Shown here: positions 57,213 through 64,000 of the stretch, one piece after another
How the letters are laid out: each line of letters opens with the position of its first letter
Position numbering within the stretch: position 1 is the stretch's first letter
Source: Phytohabitans rumicis
Lineage (GTDB): Bacteria > Actinomycetota > Actinomycetes > Mycobacteriales > Micromonosporaceae
DNA length: 64,000 nt
Reading direction: 5' to 3'
Assembly (NCBI RefSeq): GCF_011764445.1
Contig: NZ_BLPG01000001.1
Coordinates: forward strand, 6,899,001 to 6,963,000
Notes under the pieces: model-generated
Told to the model about the DNA's origin: nothing
Databases searched by the model: none
The model's input: only the letters and a program-made list of their open reading frames with translations
Translations under genes and position numbers: made by a program

Positions 57213-57680
57213 CTATCGGCTTCGGGTGGGCAGGGGGGCGGTGAGGGCGAGGACGGCGAAGGCGAGGACGCCGGCCACGGTCCGGAGAGCGTGGGCTATC
57301 TGCCAGCGGTCCCGCACGTCGGTCCAGTCCGACGGCGGGGATTGGACGTTCCAGTCGAGCTGGTCGGCGTTGATCGGCAGGTTGACCAGGAGGGTGAGGC
57401 CGAAGACGAAGACCAGGAGGGCGAGCGCGGCCACGGTCAGCCATCGCGTGTTCGTGCGGAAGGTCCGGTAGAGCAGCACCGCGGTGGCGATCAGCGCCGG
57501 GAGGAGCGTGGCGACGGCGAGCTTGTCGAGGGAGTCGAGCTCCACCAGCCGGACCTGGGTGTAGACGCTGCTGTCGAAGCCTCGCAGGGAGAGCTCCAGG
57601 ACGAGGACCCCGGTGAGGAATCCGGCGAACAGTCCTGCGAACAGCAGGCTGGCGAAGCGCGCGTACCTCGTCATGACCAT
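57213..57680 (-). CDS. DUF1772-like four-helix membrane protein
   Basis: The 155-residue protein has four membrane helices and the anthrone-oxygenase-like DUF1772 pattern: LFAGLFAGFLTGVLVLELSL, LLPALIATAVLL, LLVNLPINADQLDWNVQSPP and DWTDVRDRWQIAHALRTV. Members include the anthrone oxygenases, although most are unassigned. ATG 57680 follows AAAGGAG and overlaps the NmrA-like gene by 10 bp, so the two are co-translated. Confidence 0.85.
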   Translation of the reverse strand: MVMTRYARFASLLFAGLFAGFLTGVLVLELSLRGFDSSVYTQVRLVELDSLDKLAVATLLPALIATAVLLYRTFRTNTRWLTVAALALLVFVFGLTLLVNLPINADQLDWNVQSPPSDWTDVRDRWQIAHALRTVAGVLAFAVLALTAPLPTRSR

Positions 57681-58507
57681 GCTCCTTTGTGGTCGGTGAC
57701 CCAGTCGGCGAAGGTGCGGGCGGGCCGGCCGAGGATCTTGGCGACCTCGTCGGTGACCGTCGCGGGTCGTTGCGTCTCGCGCTGGTAGCGGGCCATGAGC
57801 GCCTGGACGAAACCCGCGTCGAGGCCGTTTCGGGTCATTGCTTGGGCGGCCATCTCGGCCGGGACCTCCTGGAAGCGCAGGGGCCGGCCGATCACCTCGC
57901 CGATGATCGGGACCAGCTCGTCGAGCCGCAGTGCCTCGGGCCCGGTGATCGGGATCTTGCGGCCGAGCAGGGAGTCGTCCAGCAGGGCTCGGGCGATGAC
58001 CTCGGCGACGTCGCGCTCGTGGATCACGGCCTCGGCGAATCCCGGGTACGGGCCGCGGACGGTGTCGCCGAGGGCGAGCTGGCCGCGCCACATGCCGAGC
58101 GTGTTCATCGCGAACGAGCTGGGCCGCACCGCCACCCATGGCACGCCGCCGCCGGTGACGGCGCGCTCCACTTCGGTGTTGCGGTCGCCGTTGAACCGGG
58201 AGGGCTGGTGGTCGGGGTCGTCGTCCACGTTGATCGCCGACATGACGACCACCTTCGCCACGCCTTGGTCGGCGGCCAGTCGCAGGAGTTCCTCGATGCT
58301 GTCCTTGGCGGCGCGGGGATGGACGAACAGTCCCCGAACACCCTTCAGCGCGGTGGGGATCGCCTCGGGCGCGACGGCTTCGGTGCCGGCCGGTAGCCCA
58401 GCGTTGTGCGGGTCGCGGGTGACGGCCCGGACCTCGACGCCCTCCGCGAGGAGGGTTTCGACGAGGGGGCGTCCGATGACGCCGGTCGCTCCAGTCACCA
58501 GGTACAT
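57671..58507 (-). CDS. NmrA/NAD(P)H-binding atypical short-chain dehydrogenase
   Basis: The 278-residue protein opens MYLVTGATGVIGRPLVETLL, the NAD(P) dinucleotide site, and has VVVMSAINVDDDPD and an AVRPSSFAMNTLG stretch. This is the NmrA-like group, including quinone reductases of the QorB type and regulators. ATG 58507 follows GGAAGGA. It heads a two-gene operon with the DUF1772-like gene. Confidence 0.88.
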   Translation of the reverse strand: MYLVTGATGVIGRPLVETLLAEGVEVRAVTRDPHNAGLPAGTEAVAPEAIPTALKGVRGLFVHPRAAKDSIEELLRLAADQGVAKVVVMSAINVDDDPDHQPSRFNGDRNTEVERAVTGGGVPWVAVRPSSFAMNTLGMWRGQLALGDTVRGPYPGFAEAVIHERDVAEVIARALLDDSLLGRKIPITGPEALRLDELVPIIGEVIGRPLRFQEVPAEMAAQAMTRNGLDAGFVQALMARYQRETQRPATVTDEVAKILGRPARTFADWVTDHKGAWS

Positions 58508-58532
58508 GGCGCATCCTTCCGCTTGCCGTATA

Positions 58533-58585
58533 TTACGAGTCTCATAGTACTTAGGTCTGAAGTCCGTACAATATGAGTTACGTAA
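58533..58585. promoter_or_regulatory. AT-rich interrupted palindrome in divergent promoter region
   Basis: TTACGAGTCTCATAGTAC (58533-58550) and GTACAATATGAGTTACGTAA (58566-58585) are imperfect inverted repeats, and GTTACGTAAC at 58578-58587 is a perfect 10-bp palindrome. It is the only AT-rich patch between the NmrA and hydrolase genes. It probably marks the operator of a regulator not in the window, such as an HxlR- or TetR-type protein (inference). Confidence 0.55.
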
Positions 58586-58651
58586 CATCGGCCGGCGCTG
58601 AACAATGCGCAAATCGCGCCGCGCACGCGGGCGCCGACCTACGATCACGAT

Positions 58652-59443
58652 GTGCGCCAGGAGGGGCATGGGCGTGTGGTGTGGCTGCGGACCGGGCTGA
58701 CCGTTCCGTACGTCGAGCGCGGCGATCCGTCGGGGTTGCCGGTGGTCCTGCTCCACGCCTGGGGCGAGTCGTTGGGCAGCTTCGACCGGCTGATGCCGGC
58801 GCTGCCGGAGAGCATCCGCGCGCTGGCGCCGGACCAGCGCGGCCACGGCGGCGCCGACAAGCCGCCGTACGGGTACGACCTGTCCGACTACGCCGGCGAC
58901 GTCGAGGCGTTCCTGGACGAGGTGGGGGTGGCCTCCGCGGTGCTGGTCGGCTCGTCAAGCGGCGGGTACGTGGCGCAGCAGGTCGCCGTCAGCTGCCCGC
59001 ACCGGGTGTCCGGGCTGGTCCTCGTCGGGACGCCGCGCAGCCTGCGGGAACGGCCGCCGTTCGCCGACGACGTCGACAAGCTCACCGATCCGGTCGACCG
59101 GGCCTGGGTGAAGGCGTCCCTGGAGTGGTTTCCGCGCCACCACGACGTGCCCGAGTGGTACCTGGACGACCGGGTCGACGACGGCGTCCGGATGCCCGCG
59201 CACGTGTGGCGCAAGGCGCTCGACGGGCTGTGTACGGCGGCGCCGCCCTCCGAGGCCGGCACCATCGCCGCGCCGACGCTCATCATCTGGGGCGGCCGCG
59301 ACGAGCTGCTGCCCCGGGCGGAGCAGGAAGCGCTCGCGGCCGCCATCCCCGGCTCACGCCTGGTCGTGTACGAGGACACCGGTCACCTGGTGCTGTGGGA
59401 GCAGCCCGACCGGGTCGCCCAGGACATCGCGGGCTTTCTCTAA
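58652..59443 (+). CDS. Alpha/beta hydrolase
   Basis: The 263-residue protein has [16 protein letters not shown] (oxyanion loop), [11 protein letters not shown], nucleophile Ser in [14 protein letters not shown], Asp in [10 protein letters not shown] and His in [12 protein letters not shown]. The family includes esterases, haloperoxidases and C-C hydrolases; the substrate cannot be named. The GTG at 58652 is the likely start. Its end overlaps the convergent ClpP gene by 4 bp. Confidence 0.9.
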   Translation: MRQEGHGRVVWLRTGLTVPYVERGDPSGLPVVLLHAWGESLGSFDRLMPALPESIRALAPDQRGHGGADKPPYGYDLSDYAGDVEAFLDEVGVASAVLVGSSSGGYVAQQVAVSCPHRVSGLVLVGTPRSLRERPPFADDVDKLTDPVDRAWVKASLEWFPRHHDVPEWYLDDRVDDGVRMPAHVWRKALDGLCTAAPPSEAGTIAAPTLIIWGGRDELLPRAEQEALAAAIPGSRLVVYEDTGHLVLWEQPDRVAQDIAGFL

Positions 59444-60009
59444 CCGAGCGAGGGCACCTTGGTGATGACCTTGTCGATGAAGCCGTACGCGCGGGCCTCT
59501 TCGGCGGTGAACCAGCGGTCCCGGTCGGCGTCCAGGACCACCTGCTCGTACGACTGGCCGGTGTGGCGGCCGATCAGCTCCAGCAGCATCCGCTTGATGT
59601 GGACCATCTGCTCGGCCTGGATGGCGATGTCGGAGGCGGTGCCGCCCATGCCGCCGTGCGGCTGGTGCATGACGATCCGGGCGTGCGGCAGGCCGTAGCG
59701 CTTGCCGGGTGCGCCGGCGCACAGCAGGAACTGGCCCATCGAGCCGGCCATGCCCATGGCCACCGTGGACACGTCGTTGTCGATGAACTGCATCGTGTCG
59801 TAGATGGCCATGCCGGCGTACACCGATCCGCCCGGGGAGTTGATCCACAGGGTGATGTCGCGGGTGGGGTCTTCGGCGGCGAGCAGGAGCAGCTGCGCGC
59901 AGATGCGGTTCGCCACCTCGTCGGTGACTTCGCTGCCCAGGAAGATGATCCGCTCGCGGAGCAGCCTGTTGTAGACCGAGTCGTCGAGGGTGCCAGCAGG
60001 GGATGTCAT
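59440..60009 (-). CDS. clpP: ATP-dependent Clp protease proteolytic subunit (paralogue)
   Basis: The 189-residue protein is a standard-length Clp[39 protein letters not shown], catalytic Ser in [13 protein letters not shown], His in [10 protein letters not shown] and Asp in [13 protein letters not shown]. The active triad is intact. It stands alone without clpX, tig or a second clpP, so it is probably an extra copy in the clpP3/P5-like group. ATG 60009 was chosen as it places the conserved domain close to the start; a 60048 start adds residues that look non-coding. Confidence 0.92.
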   Translation of the reverse strand: MTSPAGTLDDSVYNRLLRERIIFLGSEVTDEVANRICAQLLLLAAEDPTRDITLWINSPGGSVYAGMAIYDTMQFIDNDVSTVAMGMAGSMGQFLLCAGAPGKRYGLPHARIVMHQPHGGMGGTASDIAIQAEQMVHIKRMLLELIGRHTGQSYEQVVLDADRDRWFTAEEARAYGFIDKVITKVPSLG

Positions 60010-60069
60010 GTGATCACCGTAGGGACGGGCCGGCGAAAAGGGAGCCACCGTTCGCTGTCAGCGCACGCC

Positions 60070-60726
60070 TTACGCCGACGGCGAAATCCCGGCGTCGCGG
60101 ACCAGCAGCGCGGCCTGGACGCGGTTGGCGCAGTCGAGTTTGGTCAGCACCCGGCTCACGTACGTCTTGACGGTGGGCTCGCTCATCCCCAGCCGCCGGC
60201 CGATGTCGGCGTTGGACAGCCCCTCGGCGATCAGGTGGACCACGTCGGCCTCGCGGGGTGCCAGCGTCCGCAGCCGGGTGGCGGCCTCCCGGCGGCGGCC
60301 GGCCTCGGCGGGCGTGACCATGCCGAGCACCAGCCGGGTGACGGCGGGGGACAGGTACGCGTCGCCGGCGTGGGCGGCCCGGACGGCGCGGATCAGCTCG
60401 TCGGGCGTGCAGTTCTTGAGGACGAAGCCCGCCGCGCCACCCTGCAGGGCGCTGAGCACGTGCGGCTCGGCGCCGTACGAGCTCAGCATGACGGTGCGCA
60501 ACCCGGGCACCTGCCGGCGCAGTTCCTCCAGCGCCGCCAGCCCGTCCAGCACCGGCATCTTGATGTCGAGCAGGGCCACGTCGGCGCGGTGCCGGATGGC
60601 GGCGTCCACGGCGGCCCGCCCGTCGCCGGCCTCCGCGACCACCTCGATGTCGCCGGCCGACTCCAGCACCGTACGGATGCCGGCCGTGATCAGCGGTTCG
60701 TCGTCGGCCACCAGGACCCGGATCAC
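60070..60726 (-). CDS. LuxR/NarL-family response regulator
   Basis: The 218-residue regulator has a receiver domain (VLVADDEPLITAGIRTVLES, acceptor Asp in VALLDIKMPVLDG, Lys in FVLKNCTPDE) and a LuxR helix-turn-helix (LAPREADVVHLIAEGLSNAD, then TVKTYVSRVLTKLDCANR). It is 2 bp downstream of its kinase gene. The divergent ABC exporter is the likely target (inference). Confidence 0.93.
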   Translation of the reverse strand: MIRVLVADDEPLITAGIRTVLESAGDIEVVAEAGDGRAAVDAAIRHRADVALLDIKMPVLDGLAALEELRRQVPGLRTVMLSSYGAEPHVLSALQGGAAGFVLKNCTPDELIRAVRAAHAGDAYLSPAVTRLVLGMVTPAEAGRRREAATRLRTLAPREADVVHLIAEGLSNADIGRRLGMSEPTVKTYVSRVLTKLDCANRVQAALLVRDAGISPSA

Positions 60727-60728
60727 GC

Positions 60729-61784
60729 TCAGCCCACGCCTAGCAGCAGGCTCGCGGGCAGCACGATGAACATCAGGGCCGCCGCGGCGACGCCGAGCAG
60801 CACCGGGCGTACCCGCGGCACCGCCGGCGCGGCGTGCGGCAGGAGCGCGGACAGGCGAAAAGCCCCGTCCGAGTACTCGTGGCGCAGCAGGCCGCCGGCA
60901 AGGCGTACCCGCTCAGAAAGACCGATCAGGCCGTGGCCGCCGGCGGTGGCCGGCCGCGACGGCGCGGGGTTGACGACGGTGACCCGCAGGTCGCGCGGCG
61001 AGCGCTCGACGGCGACGGCGACCGGCTGGCCGGGGGCGTGTTTGGCGGCGTTGGTCAGCCCTTCTTCCACGACGCGGTACGCGGCCGGGGGCAGCGGCTG
61101 GGCCGGCGCGGACAGCGTGACCGGCACCCCGGCGGCCCGGAAATCGGCCACCAGCGCGGCGACGTCGGTGGGCTCGCGCAGCGCGCCGACCACCTCGTAC
61201 ACCTCGGTCATGGCCTGGCGCGCGGCGGTGGCCAGCTGCCGCACGGCCCGCTGCTGGGGCGGCGGCAGCGGGGTGACCTCCAGGGCGGCGGCCTGGATGG
61301 AGACCAGGCTGAGCCGGCGGCCGAGCGAGTCGTGCATGTCCCGGGCGATGCGCAGGCGTTCGTGGAGCCGGGCCTGGTCGGCGAGGGTCGCGGCCAGCCG
61401 GTCCTGCTGGGCGAGGTAGCGGCCGACCAGCAGCGGCAGGGCCATGAACACGACGGCGGTGGTGGCGACCTGGGGCAGGCCGTGGGGTGCGCGGGCGGCC
61501 TGCACGGCGACGGCGGCCAGCGCGGCGGCGGTCACGGCGAGCGCGTCGCGCCGGGTGGCGATGGCCCGGCCGGCCAGGTAGCCGGTCCAGAGCAGCAGGA
61601 CGAACGCCGCGCCACCCACCGTCGAGAGCGCCAGCGCGGCGCCGAAGGCGACCAGCGGCATGCGGTACGCCAGGGCGGCGGTGACCGCGTAGAGGGCGGC
61701 CACCCACAGCGGGCCGCGGTGCCCGGCGACGAGCAGCGCGGTGTCCGCGGCGACGACGCCGGCGGCGAGGAAATGACGACCCAC
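60729..61784 (-). CDS. NarL-family sensor histidine kinase
   Basis: The product is about 351 residues from the GTG at 61784. Several membrane helices fill residues 5-140, then the HisKA_3 box RIARDMHDSLGRRLSLVSIQ with the acceptor His, and an ATPase with EEGLTNAAKHAPGQPVAVAV and GGHGLIGLSERVRLAGG. An extra hydrophobic helix ends the protein (LLGVAAAALMFIVLPASLLL), which is unusual for this group. The start is uncertain: the open frame continues to 61979 over the ABC promoter. Confidence 0.88.
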   Translation of the reverse strand: MGRHFLAAGVVAADTALLVAGHRGPLWVAALYAVTAALAYRMPLVAFGAALALSTVGGAAFVLLLWTGYLAGRAIATRRDALAVTAAALAAVAVQAARAPHGLPQVATTAVVFMALPLLVGRYLAQQDRLAATLADQARLHERLRIARDMHDSLGRRLSLVSIQAAALEVTPLPPPQQRAVRQLATAARQAMTEVYEVVGALREPTDVAALVADFRAAGVPVTLSAPAQPLPPAAYRVVEEGLTNAAKHAPGQPVAVAVERSPRDLRVTVVNPAPSRPATAGGHGLIGLSERVRLAGGLLRHEYSDGAFRLSALLPHAAPAVPRVRPVLLGVAAAALMFIVLPASLLLGVG

Positions 61785-61854
61785 GACCGAAGAGTACGTG
61801 CGCCGCGACTTTGGAGGACTGTGCGCGGACCGGCCCGTTCCTAGCGTGGTGCCC

Positions 61855-62580
61855 GTGATCGAGGTACATGAGCTGCGCAAAACGTATGGGCGGACGGTGG
61901 CGGTGGACGGGTTGTCATTCACCGTGCGTCCGGGGCGGGTGACCGGGTTTCTCGGGGCGAACGGCGCCGGCAAGTCCACGACGATGCGGATGATGCTGGA
62001 CCTGGACCGGCCGACCGGTGGGCGGGTGCTGATCGACGGCGTGCGCTACCGGGAGCTGCGGCAGCCGCTGCGGCGGGTCGGGGCGCTGCTGGAGGCGAAG
62101 GCGGCGCACGGCGGCCGGCGGGCGTACCACCACCTGCTGTGGCTGGCGCAGACGAACGGGATCCCGGCGGCCCGGGTGCGGGAGGTGCTGGCGCTGGTCG
62201 GCCTCGACGAGGCGGCCGGGAAGCGGGCCAAGGCGCTGTCGCTGGGCATGGCGCAGCGGCTCGGGATCGCGGCGGCGCTGCTCGGGGATCCGCCGGTGCT
62301 GCTGCTGGACGAGCCGGTAAACGGGCTCGACCCGGAGGGCGTCCTGTGGATCCGGAACCTGATCAGAGGGCTGGCCGCGGAGGGGCGCACGGTGTTCGTC
62401 TCCAGCCACCTGATGAGCGAGATGGCGCTGACCGCGGACCACCTCATCGTGATCGACCGCGGGCGGCTGCTGGCCGACGCGCCGACCGGCGAGTTCGTCG
62501 AGGCGCACGGGTCGGGCTCGCTGGAAGAGGCGTTCCTGCGGCTGGTGGGCGGCGTACGTGGGGGCCTTCGTGCGGGCTGA
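61855..62580 (+). CDS. ABC transporter ATP-binding protein (drug-export type)
   Basis: The 241-residue ATPase has Walker A GANGAGKSTTMRMMLDL, a Q-loop region, signature LSLGMAQRLGIAAALL, Walker B VLLLDEPVNGLDPEG and switch His in VSSHLMSEM. GTG at 61855 places IEVHELRKTYGR directly at the start; the upstream frame reads through the promoter. It overlaps the permease gene by 23 bp and is divergent from the two-component system, the usual layout of a stress- or antibiotic-responsive exporter. Confidence 0.9.
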   Translation: MIEVHELRKTYGRTVAVDGLSFTVRPGRVTGFLGANGAGKSTTMRMMLDLDRPTGGRVLIDGVRYRELRQPLRRVGALLEAKAAHGGRRAYHHLLWLAQTNGIPAARVREVLALVGLDEAAGKRAKALSLGMAQRLGIAAALLGDPPVLLLDEPVNGLDPEGVLWIRNLIRGLAAEGRTVFVSSHLMSEMALTADHLIVIDRGRLLADAPTGEFVEAHGSGSLEEAFLRLVGGVRGGLRAG

Positions 62581-63316
62581 GCTGACGAAGATCCGGACCG
62601 TGCGGTCGACGGTGTGGACGTTGCTGCTGGCGGTGGCCCTCAGCGTCGGGCTGGCCTACCTGCTCGGGCTGAGCTGGCGAAACGCGTACGACCGGCTGGA
62701 GAACTTCGACCCCCTCGTCGCCGGGTTCATGCCGCTGACGCTGGGGCAGCTGCCGCTGGTGGTGTTCGGGGCGCTGACCGTGACCAGCGAGTACTCGACC
62801 GGCACGATCCGGGCCTCGCTGGCGGCGGTGCCGGACCGGGCCCGCTTCTACGCCGGCAAGGTGCTCGCCGGGACGCTGGTGGCCGCCGTGGTCGCGGTGG
62901 TGACGGTGCCGGTCACGTTCGTGGTGGCGCAGGCCGGGCTCGGCCCGTACGGCACCTCGCTCGGCGCGGACGGCGTGGTGCCGGCCCTGGTCGGTGCCTG
63001 CCTGTACCTGACGCTGATGTGCGCGTTCGCGATCGGGGTGGCGGCGGCGCTGCGGCACACCGCGCTCGTGCTGGGCATCCTGCTGCCGGTGCTGTTCCTC
63101 GGCTCGCAGGGGCTGGGCAACATCCCGGCGATCAAGGCGGTCACGCAGTACCTGCCGGACCAGACCGGCTGGGTCGTCATGCACCTGGCCGGCCCGCAGG
63201 ACGACCCGCGCTGGGCCCGGGACTACGGGGCGTGGACCGGCCTGGCCCTGCTGGCCCTGTGGGCGGCGGCGGCCCTGGCGGCGGGCTACCTGTCCCTGCG
63301 CCGCCGCGACGCCTAG
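62558..63316 (+). CDS. ABC transporter permease
   Basis: The 252-residue ABC-2-type permease has six membrane helices, begins VRAELTKIRTVRSTVWTLLL and contains LTVTSEYSTGTIRASLAAVP, a typical loop of the actinobacterial exporters of this class. It ends with LSLRRRDA. The GTG at 62558 lies within the end of the ATPase gene. The exported compound is unknown. Confidence 0.9.
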   Translation: MGAFVRAELTKIRTVRSTVWTLLLAVALSVGLAYLLGLSWRNAYDRLENFDPLVAGFMPLTLGQLPLVVFGALTVTSEYSTGTIRASLAAVPDRARFYAGKVLAGTLVAAVVAVVTVPVTFVVAQAGLGPYGTSLGADGVVPALVGACLYLTLMCAFAIGVAAALRHTALVLGILLPVLFLGSQGLGNIPAIKAVTQYLPDQTGWVVMHLAGPQDDPRWARDYGAWTGLALLALWAAAALAAGYLSLRRRDA

Positions 63317-63324
63317 GACGCGCC

Positions 63325-64000
63325 CTAGTCGGCCAGGCGTTCGGCGGCCGCCGCGGCAGCTTCCGGGTCGCCCACCTCGGCGGCCACGGCGGCGGCGTCC
63401 TCCCAGTGCTCGCGGGCGCGGTCGGGTCGGTCCAGGGCCATCTCGGCGTCGCCCAGGTGCAGCAGGGTCCGGCCGAGCCCCGCGTCGGGGCGGCGCTGCC
63501 CGCGCAGGCGCAGCGCCTCGGTGAGCAGCTTGCGGGCCTGCTCGCCGCGCGGCGGGTCGGTGTTGACCAGGGCGGCGCCGGCGTTGAGCAGCGCGGCGGC
63601 CCGGCCGGCCGGATCATCGAGCCCGGCGTAGACGGACAGCGCGGCGGTCCAGGCGTGGGCCGCGTCCAGGTGCTCGCCGAGCCGCCACTGGGCCAGCACC
63701 AGGTTGGTCAGCGCGGCGGCGTACCCGCGCCGGTCGCCGAGCGCCTCGAACGTGTTCGCGGCCTGGACGAGCCGGTGGCGGGCCTTGGCCGGCTCGCCGC
63801 GGGCCAGGTAGGCGGCGCCCAGGCCCAGGTCGGTCAGCGCCAGCCCGGCGCGGTCGGCGGGGGAGCGGTGCCGGCGGGCGCGTTCGAGGTGCTCGATCGC
63901 CGCGTCGACCTCGCCCTGGTCGAGCAGTGCCAGCGCCAAGTTGGTACGCGCCTGCGCCTGCCCCCGCCGGCCCCGCTCGGTGACCGCGAGGGTCAGCTGG
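63325..64000 (-). CDS. Tetratricopeptide-repeat protein, partial (N-terminus outside window)
   Basis: The frame is open from the right edge to a stop at 63325, giving 225 residues. It is made of TPR helices: LGEHLDAAHAWTAALSVYAG, HLGDAEMALDRPDRAREHWE and similar, with conserved Ala/Gly/Leu positions about every 40 residues. Such C-terminal TPR arrays occur in AfsR/SARP- and NB-ARC-type regulators of actinomycetes, but the deciding N-terminal part is missing. Confidence 0.85.
   Translation of the reverse strand, partial: QLTLAVTERGRRGQAQARTNLALALLDQGEVDAAIEHLERARRHRSPADRAGLALTDLGLGAAYLARGEPAKARHRLVQAANTFEALGDRRGYAAALTNLVLAQWRLGEHLDAAHAWTAALSVYAGLDDPAGRAAALLNAGAALVNTDPPRGEQARKLLTEALRLRGQRRPDAGLGRTLLHLGDAEMALDRPDRAREHWEDAAAVAAEVGDPEAAAAAAERLAD

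Overview
The window is high-GC DNA with GTG and TTG starts, dense Ser/Thr protein kinases, a LpqY-SugABC sugar importer, a conservon-type kinase/roadblock pair, secreted CBM2-bearing cellulases and a Trp-Trp attenuator. Together these indicate a mycelial actinomycete, most likely of the family Micromonosporaceae (inference from gene content and style; no rRNA is present to settle it). No tRNA, rRNA, CRISPR array, transposase, integrase or phage gene was found.

Layout. 1-7.3 kb: a partial SRPBCC protein, a leftward run of four small genes (DUF1707, YdjM-like, amidohydrolase, ASCH), a NarL-type two-component system and a receptor kinase. 7.5-12.7 kb: a second receptor kinase, a three-gene ABC-2 exporter and small genes. 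12.9-20.9 kb: alpha-glucan genes (glgB, a GT4 glucan synthase-like enzyme, a debranching enzyme and a divergent GH63-like glucosidase). 21.4-26.8 kb: a self-regulated Clp-N protein, FkbM methyltransferase, GT39 membrane protein, GntR/D-amino-acid oxidase/TetR operon and a RusA-like protein. 27.0-31.3 kb: lpqY-sugA-sugB-sugC, the trehalose importer. 31.4-36.0 kb: two secreted proteins, an aminotransferase and a GH9 cellulase. 36.0-39.4 kb: a TrpE-TrpG fusion behind a classical attenuator, divergent from a sugar kinase. 39.6-42.6 kb: conservon kinase and roadblock genes without their usual partners. 42.8-51.0 kb: a third receptor kinase, a phosphotransferase, a Tat-exported GH1 beta-glucosidase and a GH48 exocellulase, the last two behind CelR-type operators. 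51.2-64 kb: acyltransferase, S15 peptidase, LLM oxidoreductase, acetamidase, NmrA/DUF1772 pair, alpha/beta hydrolase, a ClpP paralogue, a second NarL-type two-component system beside an ABC exporter, and a partial TPR protein.

Two patterns cut across the window. First, eight copies of a 63-bp inverted-repeat core, each exactly 63 bp, lie only between genes, mostly where genes converge. Each has an off-centre GATCAAA block that gives it an orientation, and is flanked by GATCAAGG half-sites. This is the strongest candidate for something not explained by the genes. Second, seven genes carry a frameshift, each restored by adding one G or C to a short G/C run. These are more likely base-calling errors than true pseudogenes, and the genes are annotated here as single loci.

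How the genes work together: the glucan genes and the trehalose importer make a carbon storage and scavenging module. GH9, GH48, GH1 and a CBM2-type protein make a cellulose-degrading set, partly under a LacI-family (CelR/CebR-like) operator. Sensing is heavy: three receptor kinases, two NarL-type systems and one conservon kinase. Several 5' leaders carry visible RNA control: a trp attenuator, a hairpin covering a ribosome binding site, and an apparently leaderless, operator-embedded promoter.
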